DNA from: Fulvivirga ulvae
Lineage (GTDB): Bacteria > Bacteroidota > Bacteroidia > Cytophagales > Cyclobacteriaceae
Reading direction: 5' to 3'
Length of the DNA stretch: 64,000 bases
Assembly (NCBI RefSeq): GCF_021389975.1
Contig: NZ_CP089981.1
Coordinates: 3,807,501-3,871,500, forward strand
Shown: in pieces, positions 24,396 to 33,491 of the stretch
How positions within the stretch are numbered: position 1 is the first letter of the stretch
Layout of the letters: every line of letters begins with the position of its first letter
Translations under genes and position numbers: made by a program
The notes under the pieces: model-generated
Told to the model about the DNA's origin: nothing
The model's input: only the letters and a program-made list of their open reading frames with translations
Database searches by the model: none

Positions 24396-24427
24396 CAAAG
24401 TATGTAACTTTATTTTTTAATCGCAAG
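24396..24427 (-). promoter_or_regulatory. Possible promoter of the arginine operon
   Basis: On the minus strand CTTG (24424-24427) and TACTTTG (24396-24402) lie about 21 bases apart. The second box is one base short of the TAnnTTTG consensus. Confidence 0.35.
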
Positions 24428-24537
24428 AAATAATTTAAAATATTAACGTCATCAGCGTTTTTTGGATTAGACTACCACTAGTGTAAAAAGTCACTATTTT
24501 TTATCAATACATTTTAAAATCATTTAATTTGGCGGCT

Positions 24538-25035
24538 ATGAAAACTCTTTTTGTCGCCATACTGGCAATTTTTACCTGCTCCGCAGGTATGTGTCAAAAC
24601 CAGCAAAAAGTATCCGAACTGGTAGATATTGGTTATCAGGAATATGAGTCGGGAGACTACAGGTCTGCCATTGATTTTTTTAATCGGGCGTTGCAACGTG
24701 ACCCGGACAATCCGGAGGCTTATTACCTGATGGGTGTTTGCCAATCTCAGATCGGGGATAACTGGGCAGCGATCTCGGCATATAACAATGCTTTAGAGAT
24801 AAAACCTGAGTATCCGGAAGCATATTATGAAAAGGGATATTCCTACTTCATGCTCAACCAATATGAAGAAGCCATAGCTTCATTTGATGAGGCCCTGAAA
24901 CTCAGGCCTGATTATGCACTTGCATTGATCAACAGAGGGAGTATAAAATGCATTCAGGGAAAAGTTGACGAGGCTGCGGAAGATTGGGAGAAAGCCCGTG
25001 AGATGGGCTCCGATGTGCCTGTAGAATGTGAATAG
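24538..25035 (+). CDS. Secreted tetratricopeptide-repeat protein
   Basis: The ATG at 24538 gives 165 residues; an in-frame TTG lies 9 bases upstream. A signal peptide (MKTLFVAILAIFTCSAGMCQ) is followed by about four TPR units, such as EYESGDYRSAIDFFNRALQR and MLNQYEEAIASFDEALKL. TPRs are protein-binding helical repeats, so an adaptor role in the periplasm is likely. The amidohydrolase gene starts 42 bases downstream and may share the transcript. Confidence 0.85.
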   Translation: MKTLFVAILAIFTCSAGMCQNQQKVSELVDIGYQEYESGDYRSAIDFFNRALQRDPDNPEAYYLMGVCQSQIGDNWAAISAYNNALEIKPEYPEAYYEKGYSYFMLNQYEEAIASFDEALKLRPDYALALINRGSIKCIQGKVDEAAEDWEKAREMGSDVPVECE

Positions 25036-25077
25036 TATTGAAAATCGTAAATCAGAAATAGTATAAATCTTAAAACA

Positions 25078-28000
25078 ATGAAAAAACACCTGTTAGTAGG
25101 GGTATTCCTTGTCATAGCGTCAATGTTGAATGCGCAGAAAAAAGAAGAGTGGAAAGTAGCAGATCCTCTGGGAGACTGGAATTTTAAAGAAGTTGACCTG
25201 AAAACGGATAAAGGTACCTGGATGAACCTGGATGTTAGTCCTGACGGTAAAGACATTGTTTTTGACCTTATGGGTGATATCTACATCATGCCGGTAGCCG
25301 GAGGTGAGGCTAAAGTGTTAAGGCCAGGACTACCCTTTGAAATACAACCCAGATTCAGCCCTGACGGAAAGAGAATTTCTTTTACCAGCGACGCCGGAGG
25401 GGGTGACAATATCTGGATCATGGATAGGGATGGTAGCAATGCCAAACAGGTGACCAAAGAGAGCTTCCGGTTATTGAATAATGCGGTTTGGTCTGCTGAC
25501 GGAAACTATCTTATTGCCAGAAAACACTTTACATCTCAGCGATCTTTAGGTGCAGGAGAGATGTGGATGTACCACATTACCGGGGGAAGTGGCCTGCAGT
25601 TAACAACAAGAAAAAATGACCAGCAAGATGTGAATGAGCCTTCAGTATCCCCTGATGGGAAATACTTATACTATAGCGAGGACATGTATCCCGGAGGCTA
25701 TTTTAAATACAATAAAGATCCAAACAGCCAGATCTATGTTATTCAGCGATATGATTTTGCAGACGGGTCTGTTAAAACCATCACCGGAGGGCCGGGTGGA
25801 GCAGCCAGGCCTCAGGTTTCAAGGGATGGTTCAAAACTTGCATTTATCAAACGGGTAAGGGAAAAAAGTGTGCTGTTCATTCATGACTTGAAAACCGGTG
25901 AAGAATGGCCTGTTTACGACCAGCTAAATAAAGATCAGCAGGAAGCCTGGGCCATATTTGGAATTTATCCCAACTTCAACTGGAGTCCCGACAATAATTC
26001 AATCTATATCTGGTCAGCAGGTAAGATCAACAAAATAGATGTGAATAGCCTGACTGTTGCCGATGTGCCTTTCACGGTTAATGCAAAACTGAAAATTGCG
26101 GAGACTTTGAAATTCAGAAATGAAGTGGCACCGGATAAATTCACAGCCAGGGTGATCCGCAATGCCGTGACCTCACCTGATGGTAAAACTTTAGTGTTCA
26201 ACGCGTTAGGGCATATTTATAAAAAAGAACTACCAGATGGTAAACCACAAAGGCTTACTTCTTCTTCTGATTTTGAGTTTGAGCCCTCTTTTTCGCCTGA
26301 TGGAAACGAAGTAGTGTATGTAAGCTGGAATGATGAAGGGATGGGAGCAGTACAAAAGCTCAACCTGAAAAGCAGAAAGGCCCAACCCGTGAACGTGACT
26401 TCTGAAAAAGGAATTTACAGAAGCCCCACTTTCTCCCCTGATGGCAAAGAGATTGTATTTGTGAAGGAGTCTGGAAATAGTATGCTGGGCGGTACCTTCA
26501 ATAAAAATGCAGGTATCTACAGGATTTCGGTGAATGGTGGTAAGGCCAGGCTTGTAGTTGACGAAGGAGAATACCCGCGCTATAGCGCTGATGGATCACG
26601 TATATTTTATCAGTCGGGAGGATACTTTTTTGGAAACCTGACTAAAGAATTAAAGAGTGTTGACCTGAATGGTGAGGATAAAAGGACACTGTTGAAGTCA
26701 AAATATGCCAACAGGCTTGTACCCAGCCCTGATAATAAGTGGGTAGCCTTTATTAACCTGCATAAGGCTTACATAGCTCCTATGCCTCATACCGGGCAGG
26801 CTATCGACCTTGATGATAAAACAACAGCTTTCCCGGTGGCAGCCATCACCCGGGATGCGGGGATTAACCTGCACTGGTCAGCAGATAGCAAAAAAATACA
26901 CTGGACATTGGGTGAAGAGTATTTTACCAATGACATTAAAGAGCGTTTTACCTTTCTTGAAGGTTCGCCGGATAGCATTCCTCCTGTAGATACGGTAGGG
27001 CTGAAAGTAGGTCTGGTTGCAGATACTTACAAGCCCGAAGGAGTCATTGTATTCAAAGGGGCCAGAATAATTACCATGGAAGGTGATGAAGTGATTGAAA
27101 ACGGTACTATCGTAGTTAAAAACAATAAAATTGAAGCCATTGGCAAGACAGGTGAAGTAACCGTTCCCGCCAATGCAAAAGTATATGATGTGGCCGGGAA
27201 GACGATTATTCCAGGGTTGGTGGATGTCCATGCGCACGTAGGAGCCTTTAGTTATGGCGTTTTGCCTCAGAAGCACTGGCCTTTTTATGCTAACCTTGCC
27301 TACGGCGTAACCACTGCACACGATCCTTCGGCCAATACCACAACAGTTTTTGCCATGTCAGAGCTTATAAAATCAGGAAAAATGCATGGGCCAAGGTTGT
27401 TTTCTACAGGTATAATCCTTTATGGAGCTGATGGAGATTTTAAAGCCACAATCAATAGTATAGATGATGCCCGATCTGCTTTGCGAAGAACAAAAGCCTT
27501 TGGTGCATTTTCAGTGAAAAGCTATAATCAGCCGCGCAGGGATCAGCGACAGCAGGTAATTCAGGCCGCCAGGGAGCTTAACATGCTGGTGGTGCCGGAA
27601 GGTGGCTCTACCTTCTATCACAACATGACCATGATCATGGACGGGCACACCGGAATTGAGCACAATATACCCGTAGCCCCGGTTTATGAAGATGTTGAAA
27701 CCCTCTGGGGCAATAGCAAAACAGGCTATACACCTACATTAATTGTAAATTACGGAGGGTTGAATGGTGAATACTTCTGGTATCAGAAAACCAATGTCTG
27801 GGAAAATGAAAGGTTGCTGACCTTCTATCCGAGAGGAGTTATCGATTCCAGGTCACGACACAGAACTATGGCTCCGGATAATGAATATGAAAATGGCCAC
27901 ATCCTTGTTTCCAGAACGGCTAAAGCCCTGACCGATGCTGGTGTAAAGGTTAACTTAGGAGCCCATGGACAGCTACAAGGCCTTGGCGCCCACTGGGAAC

Positions 28001-28359
28001 TCTGGATGCTTCAACAGGGAGGTATGACCAACATGGAAGCCCTGAAGGCTGCCACGATCAACGGAGCCAACTACCTTGGTATGGATGATCAGATAGGGTC
28101 GCTCAAGACAGGCAAACTGGCTGACCTGGTAATACTGGATAAAAATCCGCTTGAGGATATTCAGAATAGCAATTCAGTAGTTTACACCATGGTCAATGGC
28201 AGGCTTTATGATGCTGCTACGATGAACGAGATCGGTAACAAGGAAGAAAAGAGAAGTAAATTTTACTGGGAAAATAATAAGTACAATCAGGCGTTTGACT
28301 GGCATGAGGCGGGAGAAAGCTACATGACAGTAGGCTGTAGCTGCGAGGAGAGCCACTAA
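25078..28359 (+). CDS. Secreted PD40 beta-propeller amidohydrolase
   Basis: The 1093-residue protein starts with a signal peptide (about 1-19). About 600 residues of TolB/WD40-like PD40 repeats follow, with recurring FSPDGKxIxF motifs. The C-terminal half (about 660-1075) is an amidohydrolase domain with the metal motif PGLVDVHAHVGAF and later LGAHGQLQGLGAHWELW, then GANYLGMDDQIGSLKTGKLA. Such fusions are common in Bacteroidota and are thought to be periplasmic hydrolases of peptides or cyclic amides. The substrate is not known. A strong terminator follows. Confidence 0.9.
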   Translation: MKKHLLVGVFLVIASMLNAQKKEEWKVADPLGDWNFKEVDLKTDKGTWMNLDVSPDGKDIVFDLMGDIYIMPVAGGEAKVLRPGLPFEIQPRFSPDGKRISFTSDAGGGDNIWIMDRDGSNAKQVTKESFRLLNNAVWSADGNYLIARKHFTSQRSLGAGEMWMYHITGGSGLQLTTRKNDQQDVNEPSVSPDGKYLYYSEDMYPGGYFKYNKDPNSQIYVIQRYDFADGSVKTITGGPGGAARPQVSRDGSKLAFIKRVREKSVLFIHDLKTGEEWPVYDQLNKDQQEAWAIFGIYPNFNWSPDNNSIYIWSAGKINKIDVNSLTVADVPFTVNAKLKIAETLKFRNEVAPDKFTARVIRNAVTSPDGKTLVFNALGHIYKKELPDGKPQRLTSSSDFEFEPSFSPDGNEVVYVSWNDEGMGAVQKLNLKSRKAQPVNVTSEKGIYRSPTFSPDGKEIVFVKESGNSMLGGTFNKNAGIYRISVNGGKARLVVDEGEYPRYSADGSRIFYQSGGYFFGNLTKELKSVDLNGEDKRTLLKSKYANRLVPSPDNKWVAFINLHKAYIAPMPHTGQAIDLDDKTTAFPVAAITRDAGINLHWSADSKKIHWTLGEEYFTNDIKERFTFLEGSPDSIPPVDTVGLKVGLVADTYKPEGVIVFKGARIITMEGDEVIENGTIVVKNNKIEAIGKTGEVTVPANAKVYDVAGKTIIPGLVDVHAHVGAFSYGVLPQKHWPFYANLAYGVTTAHDPSANTTTVFAMSELIKSGKMHGPRLFSTGIILYGADGDFKATINSIDDARSALRRTKAFGAFSVKSYNQPRRDQRQQVIQAARELNMLVVPEGGSTFYHNMTMIMDGHTGIEHNIPVAPVYEDVETLWGNSKTGYTPTLIVNYGGLNGEYFWYQKTNVWENERLLTFYPRGVIDSRSRHRTMAPDNEYENGHILVSRTAKALTDAGVKVNLGAHGQLQGLGAHWELWMLQQGGMTNMEALKAATINGANYLGMDDQIGSLKTGKLADLVILDKNPLEDIQNSNSVVYTMVNGRLYDAATMNEIGNKEEKRSKFYWENNKYNQAFDWHEAGESYMTVGCSCEESH

Positions 28360-28379
28360 CTATACACAGGTTTGAAATC

Positions 28380-28416
28380 AGCCCTGCCGGACTTAAATGT
28401 TTGGCAGGGCTTTTTG
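28380..28416 (+). terminator. Rho-independent terminator after the amidohydrolase
   Basis: AGCCCTGCC and GGCAGGGCT form a perfect 9-bp stem with a 14-base loop, and the right arm runs into TTTTT. Confidence 0.92.
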
Positions 28417-28482
28417 TTAGGGCTCGCTAAATCTAATGTGTACCCCATATATTTGAGTAAAGAAGGAGAAACTAAATATTAT

Positions 28483-28547
28483 CGTTCATTGCGATACGAG
28501 GTGCAGCTTGTCCCGAACGCTATCGGGAAACGAAGAAGCAATCCCCC
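28483..28547. repeat. Dispersed palindromic repeat, family C, copy 2
   Basis: It runs from CGTTCATTGCG to AAGAAGCAATCCCCC and contains the palindrome TCCCGAACGCTATCGGGA. It matches the ends of the copy at 2775-2839, but the inner palindrome differs. Confidence 0.75.
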
Positions 28548-28774
28548 ACCATGAAAAACAAACTCATCTATAACGGTGTGTCCCCACTATGCCTATCAAC
28601 AGGAATATAAAATTTTATCGCTTTCAAAATCAATACTTTAGCCAAATCTGGTAAGCCGTGCATCTTCCTTCGCTCCCAATACACTTGTTTTAAAATTCCT
28701 GACTAATTACCTTGTCTGGCATTATCCATAAAAATCAACCTTGCCCGCTATGAAACGGGAATACCTGTATAACC

Positions 28775-29908
28775 ATGAAAAAAAGTTTATTAACCCTGAT
28801 ATTGATTACCTCAGTACTCATGATTGCTAATTCCCAAAACAAAAGATTAAGAGACTACGGAATAGAGATCGGAGTTTTAAAAACCGGTAAAAATAATGCC
28901 ATCACCGATGTTGCCGGAGTAACGGTTGGGCACACCACCGTAGTGAAGGGTGATAATATCAGGACTGGGGTGACCGCTATAATACCTCATGAGGGCAATA
29001 TCTATCAAATGAAGGCGCCTGCCGCTATGTACATTGGCAATGGCTTTGGTAAGCTTGCCGGGTATAGCCAGGTAGAAGAACTTGGAAATATCGAAACCCC
29101 GATCATTTTAACCAATACCCTTAGCGTACCTGCGGCCTCGGAAGGCCTGATTACCTATACACTGAACCGGCAGGGAAATGAAGAGGTCAGGTCTGTAAAT
29201 TCAATAGTAGGAGAGACTAATGATGGCTGGTTAAATGACATCAGGGGGAGGCATATCACCCAGGAACATGTGCTGAATGCCATCAAAAATGCAAAATCAG
29301 GTACAGTAGCAGAGGGAAATGTTGGCGCCGGTACTGGCACGATCTGCTTTGGGTATAAAGGTGGTATTGGTACTTCTTCCCGGGTTGTTCCTAAAGCTAA
29401 AGGAGGCTATACCGTTGGGGTGCTGGTGCAGACCAATTTTGGAGGTGTTTTGGAAATCAATGGCGTGCCCATAGGGCAGGAGCTGAACCATTATCCTTAC
29501 ATGGAAGAGATTCTTAACGAAGCTGATGGCTCATGTATGATCGTGGTCATGACCGATGCGCCGTTGTCTTCGAGAAACCTGAAAAGACTGGCCAAAAGAG
29601 CTATGCTGGGCCTTGCCAAAACCGGTGGGATTGCCTCCAATGGAAGCGGGGATTATGTGATTGCCGTATCTACAGCCAAAGATAATTTTGTACCAAATTC
29701 AGAAGAGTTGATGTTCTACAAAAGTGAAGTTTTATCTAATGAGGCCATGAGCCCCCTGTTTCTGGCAACTATTGAAGCTACCGAGGAGGCCATATTAAAT
29801 TCACTATTTGCAGCGCAAACCATTACAGGCAGGGATAATCATACTATCAAAGCCTTGCCGGTAGAGCAGGTGGTGGAGATTATGAAGAAGTATAATAAGG
29901 TTAAATAA
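28775..29908 (+). CDS. P1-family (DmpA-like) aminopeptidase
   Basis: The 377-residue protein has a signal peptide (ends about residue 20, ANSQ). It has the hallmarks of the self-cleaving P1/DmpA family: GVTVGHTTVVKGDNIRTGVT, GNVGAGTGTICFGYKGGIG and the cleavage-site segment ADGS-CMIVVMTDAPLSS, in which Ser253 should become the N-terminal nucleophile after Gly252-Ser253 autoproteolysis. GIASNGSGDYVIAVST completes the active site. Family members remove N-terminal residues from small or beta-peptides. It is probably periplasmic. Confidence 0.9.
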   Translation: MKKSLLTLILITSVLMIANSQNKRLRDYGIEIGVLKTGKNNAITDVAGVTVGHTTVVKGDNIRTGVTAIIPHEGNIYQMKAPAAMYIGNGFGKLAGYSQVEELGNIETPIILTNTLSVPAASEGLITYTLNRQGNEEVRSVNSIVGETNDGWLNDIRGRHITQEHVLNAIKNAKSGTVAEGNVGAGTGTICFGYKGGIGTSSRVVPKAKGGYTVGVLVQTNFGGVLEINGVPIGQELNHYPYMEEILNEADGSCMIVVMTDAPLSSRNLKRLAKRAMLGLAKTGGIASNGSGDYVIAVSTAKDNFVPNSEELMFYKSEVLSNEAMSPLFLATIEATEEAILNSLFAAQTITGRDNHTIKALPVEQVVEIMKKYNKVK

Positions 29909-29940
29909 TCACTTTTGGATTTTGGTTTTTCTTAGACAAA

Positions 29941-31032
29941 CTAAGCAGTCTGCAAATTGTTGGCTGAATGCCACTTTTCCAACCTCTTATTCATCATACT
30001 GAACCAAAGTGGAGGAACCAGTGCTATAATGATCATGGTAGGATAGCTTGCTGGTAACTGCGGGCTTTCATCGTAGTGGTTCAATACCTGGTATCTTTTG
30101 ATGGCATTGGCGTGATGGTCGGAGTGACGCTGTAGCTGAAAAAGGAAGAAGTTACTAATCAGGTGGCTGGCATTCCAGGAATGGATGGGAGTGACCCGTT
30201 CGTAGCGGCCCTGGGCTATTTCCTTGCGTTGGATGCCGTAATGCTCTACATAATTGACGAGTTCAAGCAGACTAAAAGCCAAAAAGCTCTGCCCGAAGAA
30301 AAAGGCAGGTACCTGCCAGGTAAAATAACCGGTATACATACTCAGGCCGAAAGTGATTGCCGCGCAGAACAATACAGGCAATACTGCAAACCAGATCATG
30401 TTGTTTTGAACGCTTAGAGGGCTTTTGTTTTTCCTTCTTAATCTCTCGTTTTCAATTTTCCATGCATGTATATAACCTCCGAAAACAGAGCGTACCCAAA
30501 AGGCATAGAACGTTTCATTTTTACGGGCTGTAGCCGGGTCTTCAGGAGTAGCTACATGTACATGGTGGCCTTTGTTGTGCTCAATGTAAAAGTGCATATA
30601 ACTGACCGTCATGAGCAACAGCTTGGAATAAAAACGCTCTATGGACGGCTTTTTATGCCCCAGCTCATGAGCTACTGTAATACCGATGCCACCAGTAACA
30701 AGGGCGAAACTTAAGGTAAAACCAATCCATTCTATGGGAGTGCTTATTTTGCCAAAAGTTACTGCATAGATGCCCCAGCCGATAAAGGCCAACTGGAACC
30801 ACGTCCAGACATAGGTTACAAAGCGATAGTAAAATTCATTGGAGATAATTTTTGCCTTCTCTTCCGGCACATTTTGAGTGTCAACCCCAACGGATTGGTC
30901 TATCAAAGGTAAAAGGATAAACACATGGAGCAATGTTGCAAAGTTGCCCCAGCCGCCCAGTGTGTAGCCCAGCAGTACCCATGCAGGCAAGATGAAAGCG
31001 GTAAAAAAGCCTAATTTACGACCTATGTTCAT
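29941..31032 (-). CDS. alkB: AlkB-type alkane/fatty-acid hydroxylase
   Basis: The 363-residue integral membrane di-iron enzyme has all four histidine boxes of the AlkB family: HELGH at 122-126, EHNKGHHVH at 151-159, NYVEHYG at 260-266 and QRHSDHH at 301-307. Hydrophobic segments near 10-40, 75-120 and 210-260 give the usual six-helix core. It should hydroxylate terminal carbons of alkanes or related chains with rubredoxin as electron donor. No rubredoxin gene is adjacent. It converges with the P1 peptidase gene, with only 32 bases between them. Confidence 0.88.
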   Translation of the reverse strand: MNIGRKLGFFTAFILPAWVLLGYTLGGWGNFATLLHVFILLPLIDQSVGVDTQNVPEEKAKIISNEFYYRFVTYVWTWFQLAFIGWGIYAVTFGKISTPIEWIGFTLSFALVTGGIGITVAHELGHKKPSIERFYSKLLLMTVSYMHFYIEHNKGHHVHVATPEDPATARKNETFYAFWVRSVFGGYIHAWKIENERLRRKNKSPLSVQNNMIWFAVLPVLFCAAITFGLSMYTGYFTWQVPAFFFGQSFLAFSLLELVNYVEHYGIQRKEIAQGRYERVTPIHSWNASHLISNFFLFQLQRHSDHHANAIKRYQVLNHYDESPQLPASYPTMIIIALVPPLWFSMMNKRLEKWHSANNLQTA

Positions 31033-31254
31033 GTATGTAAAATAGTGAATTTAGATGAGGTTTGCCAGCATCAATGTGGATCATTGTTTTCAAAATGAGA
31101 TATTCAGTGAAGAGTTGGCAATCGGCAGGTACAAAAAGTCGGTAGTCCCATGGCAGCTTATTAAGTGAGTAAGCTAACGAGAAATAATTGAACAGGAGAT
31201 TTATCAGCAATCAGTTAAGCAATGAACCTTAGTGCCATTTGTAAATATTAACCT

Positions 31255-31262
31255 TATTTTTG
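31255..31262 (+). promoter_or_regulatory. Promoter -7 box (TATTTTTG) for tgt
   Basis: This is an exact TAnnTTTG match about 25 bases upstream of the tgt start codon. A TTTG lies 13 bases further upstream, which is closer than usual. Confidence 0.45.
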
Positions 31263-31286
31263 CGCCCTGTTTATTAAAGGTAAAAA

Positions 31287-32417
31287 ATGAATTTTAAGCT
31301 AGAGTCAAAAGATCCGGGAAGTAAAGCAAGAACAGGTACAATTACAACAGATCATGGAGAGATCAAGACTCCTATTTTTATGCCGGTGGGTACTGCCGGA
31401 TCAGTAAAAGCAGTGCATCAGCGAGAGCTGAAAGAAGATATTAAAGCCCAGATAATATTGGGTAATACCTATCACTTATACCTCAGGCCAGGTTTGGACA
31501 TCATAGAGGAAGCGGGTGGACTGCATAAATTTAACGGATGGGACAGGCCCATACTTACAGATAGTGGTGGGTACCAGGTCTATTCTTTAGCGGATACCCG
31601 TAAAATAAAGGAAGAAGGCGTAACCTTCCAGTCGCATATCGACGGATCAAGGCATATATTCTCCCCCGAAGCGGTAATGGATATTCAGCGTACTATAGGT
31701 GCAGATATTATCATGGCTTTTGATGAGTGTACACCATACCCATGTGAGTACGACTACGCTGAAAAGTCTATGCACATGACCCACCGCTGGCTAAAAAGAT
31801 GCTGTGAACATTTTGATAAAACCGAAGGTAAATACGGTTATAGCCAAACGTTGTTCCCAATAGTACAAGGTAGTGTTTATAAAGATTTGCGCACGCAGTC
31901 AGCCGAGGCCATTGCATCGTTTGAGCGCGAAGGCAATGCCATAGGAGGCCTCTCAGTAGGTGAGCCTGCCGAGATGATGTACGAAATGACAGATCATGTC
32001 TGCAATATTTTGCCGTTGGATAAACCGCGCTACCTGATGGGAGTTGGTACACCTGCCAATATACTGGAGTGTATAGCTTTGGGAATAGACATGTTTGATT
32101 GCGTAATGCCGACCAGAAATGCCAGGAACGGTATGCTCTTTACCTCAGAAGGTATCATTAATATCAAAAACAAAAAGTGGGAAAGGGACTTTTCGCCTAT
32201 AGATCCGGATTTGCCGGGATATGTCGATAATTTTTATTCAAAAGCTTATCTTAGACACCTGATCATGAGCAAGGAAATTTTAGGCGCGCAAATTGCTAGC
32301 ATTCATAACTTAAGTTTTTATCTATGGCTGGTAGGTGAGGCAAGAGTGCAAATAGAAGCCGGCACTTTCAGTCAATGGAAAAATAAAATGGTCAGCAAGG
32401 TTTCTCAACGACTCTAA
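31287..32417 (+). CDS. tgt: Queuine tRNA-ribosyltransferase
   Basis: Tgt swaps guanine 34 of Tyr, His, Asn and Asp tRNAs for a queuosine precursor. The active-site segments LTDSGGYQVYSLADTRK (catalytic Asp), MAFDECTPYP, GGLSVGEP and MFDCVMPTRNARNG (nucleophilic Asp) are intact in 376 residues. The zinc-site region has lost its three cysteines: where CxCxxC is expected it reads FSPIDPDLPGYVDNFYSKAY, and only the later His (ASIHN) remains. I recall the same in other Bacteroidota, so this is lineage-typical. The next gene begins on the base after its stop codon. Confidence 0.95.
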   Translation: MNFKLESKDPGSKARTGTITTDHGEIKTPIFMPVGTAGSVKAVHQRELKEDIKAQIILGNTYHLYLRPGLDIIEEAGGLHKFNGWDRPILTDSGGYQVYSLADTRKIKEEGVTFQSHIDGSRHIFSPEAVMDIQRTIGADIIMAFDECTPYPCEYDYAEKSMHMTHRWLKRCCEHFDKTEGKYGYSQTLFPIVQGSVYKDLRTQSAEAIASFEREGNAIGGLSVGEPAEMMYEMTDHVCNILPLDKPRYLMGVGTPANILECIALGIDMFDCVMPTRNARNGMLFTSEGIINIKNKKWERDFSPIDPDLPGYVDNFYSKAYLRHLIMSKEILGAQIASIHNLSFYLWLVGEARVQIEAGTFSQWKNKMVSKVSQRL

Positions 32418-33491
32418 ATGAAATTAATAGACAAGTACATACTTAAAAAGTTTCTCGGGGCTTTCATTTTTACCGTACTTATCATCGTATCGATCATACT
32501 TGTAATTGATATCACTGAGAAGACGGACAAATTTGCCGAAGCAGGGCTGGAAACATCGCAGGTGTTAGGTTATTACATGGACTTTATTCCCTGGATAGCC
32601 AATTTTATCACCCCTTTGACCGTTTTTATTGCTACAGTATTTGTCACGGCCAAGATGGCCGGCCACACGGAAATCGTGGCTATTTTGAGTAGTGGAGTTT
32701 CATTTAGGCGTATGCTGCTGCCTTACTTTATTGGTTCGGTCATGATAGCCGTCACAAGCTTTGTACTTACCGGATGGGTAATTCCAAACTCCAATAAATC
32801 CAGAGTTGCTTTTGAAGTTGAGTACCTTAAAAGCAAATTTTACTTTGACAAAACGAACTACCATATTCAGGTAGCACCCAATACTTACCTGTACATCAGA
32901 AGTTATAATAACCAAACGGAGATGGGGTATGATTTTACGCTGGAAAAGGTCGATGGCACCAAATTGCTGGAAAAACTGTCCGCTTCCCGTATAAAGTGGG
33001 ACGAAGAAAAATCCAAATGGGTGCTGAGCAACTGGCGTAAGCACAGCATTACAGGCGATGTTGAGAAGATTGAAGAAGGCAAAGAAATAGATACCACACT
33101 GGCCATTCACCCCAGTGAGTTTGACAATGACTACCGCAGCCAGGATGCCATGACCATTAATGAGCTGGATGAGCAGATTGCCAAGCTCAGGTTACGTGGC
33201 GCCAGTAATGTGGAGGTGTTTGAAGTTGAGAAGTATACCCGCTTCACTTCACCATTTGCGGTACTGATACTTACCTTCATGGGAGTAATTGTATCTTCCA
33301 GAAAGACAAGGGGAGGGGCAGGTTTCCAGATAGCCTTAGGGTTCTTCCTGTCATTCCTTTACATTTTATTCTTTATCATGACCAAGACCATAGCGGAAGC
33401 CGGAAGTATGGATCCGGCGATTTCGGTATGGATTCCCAATATTCTCTTCGGAGGAATTTCACTTTTGATGTATAAATACGTACCGAGGTAA
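32418..33491 (+). CDS. LptF/LptG-family lipopolysaccharide export permease
   Basis: The 357-residue protein has the LptF/G (YjgP/YjgQ) layout. Three membrane helices lie near the N-terminus (starting DKYILKKFLGAFIFTVLIIV), then a beta-jellyroll periplasmic domain (about 130-250), then three C-terminal helices (RFTSPFAVLILTFMGVIVSS onward). It would form part of the ABC transporter that moves lipopolysaccharide to the outer membrane. It sits directly between tgt (0 bases) and an EamA gene (TAATG overlap), so the three form one transcription unit. Confidence 0.88.
   Translation: MKLIDKYILKKFLGAFIFTVLIIVSIILVIDITEKTDKFAEAGLETSQVLGYYMDFIPWIANFITPLTVFIATVFVTAKMAGHTEIVAILSSGVSFRRMLLPYFIGSVMIAVTSFVLTGWVIPNSNKSRVAFEVEYLKSKFYFDKTNYHIQVAPNTYLYIRSYNNQTEMGYDFTLEKVDGTKLLEKLSASRIKWDEEKSKWVLSNWRKHSITGDVEKIEEGKEIDTTLAIHPSEFDNDYRSQDAMTINELDEQIAKLRLRGASNVEVFEVEKYTRFTSPFAVLILTFMGVIVSSRKTRGGAGFQIALGFFLSFLYILFFIMTKTIAEAGSMDPAISVWIPNILFGGISLLMYKYVPR

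Larger units (their letters stand above)
28360..28774. other. Intergenic stretch with terminator and repeat C
   Basis: It contains a rho-independent terminator (28380-28416), a copy of repeat C (28483-28547) and the leader of the P1 peptidase gene. No further gene was recognised. Confidence 0.65.
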
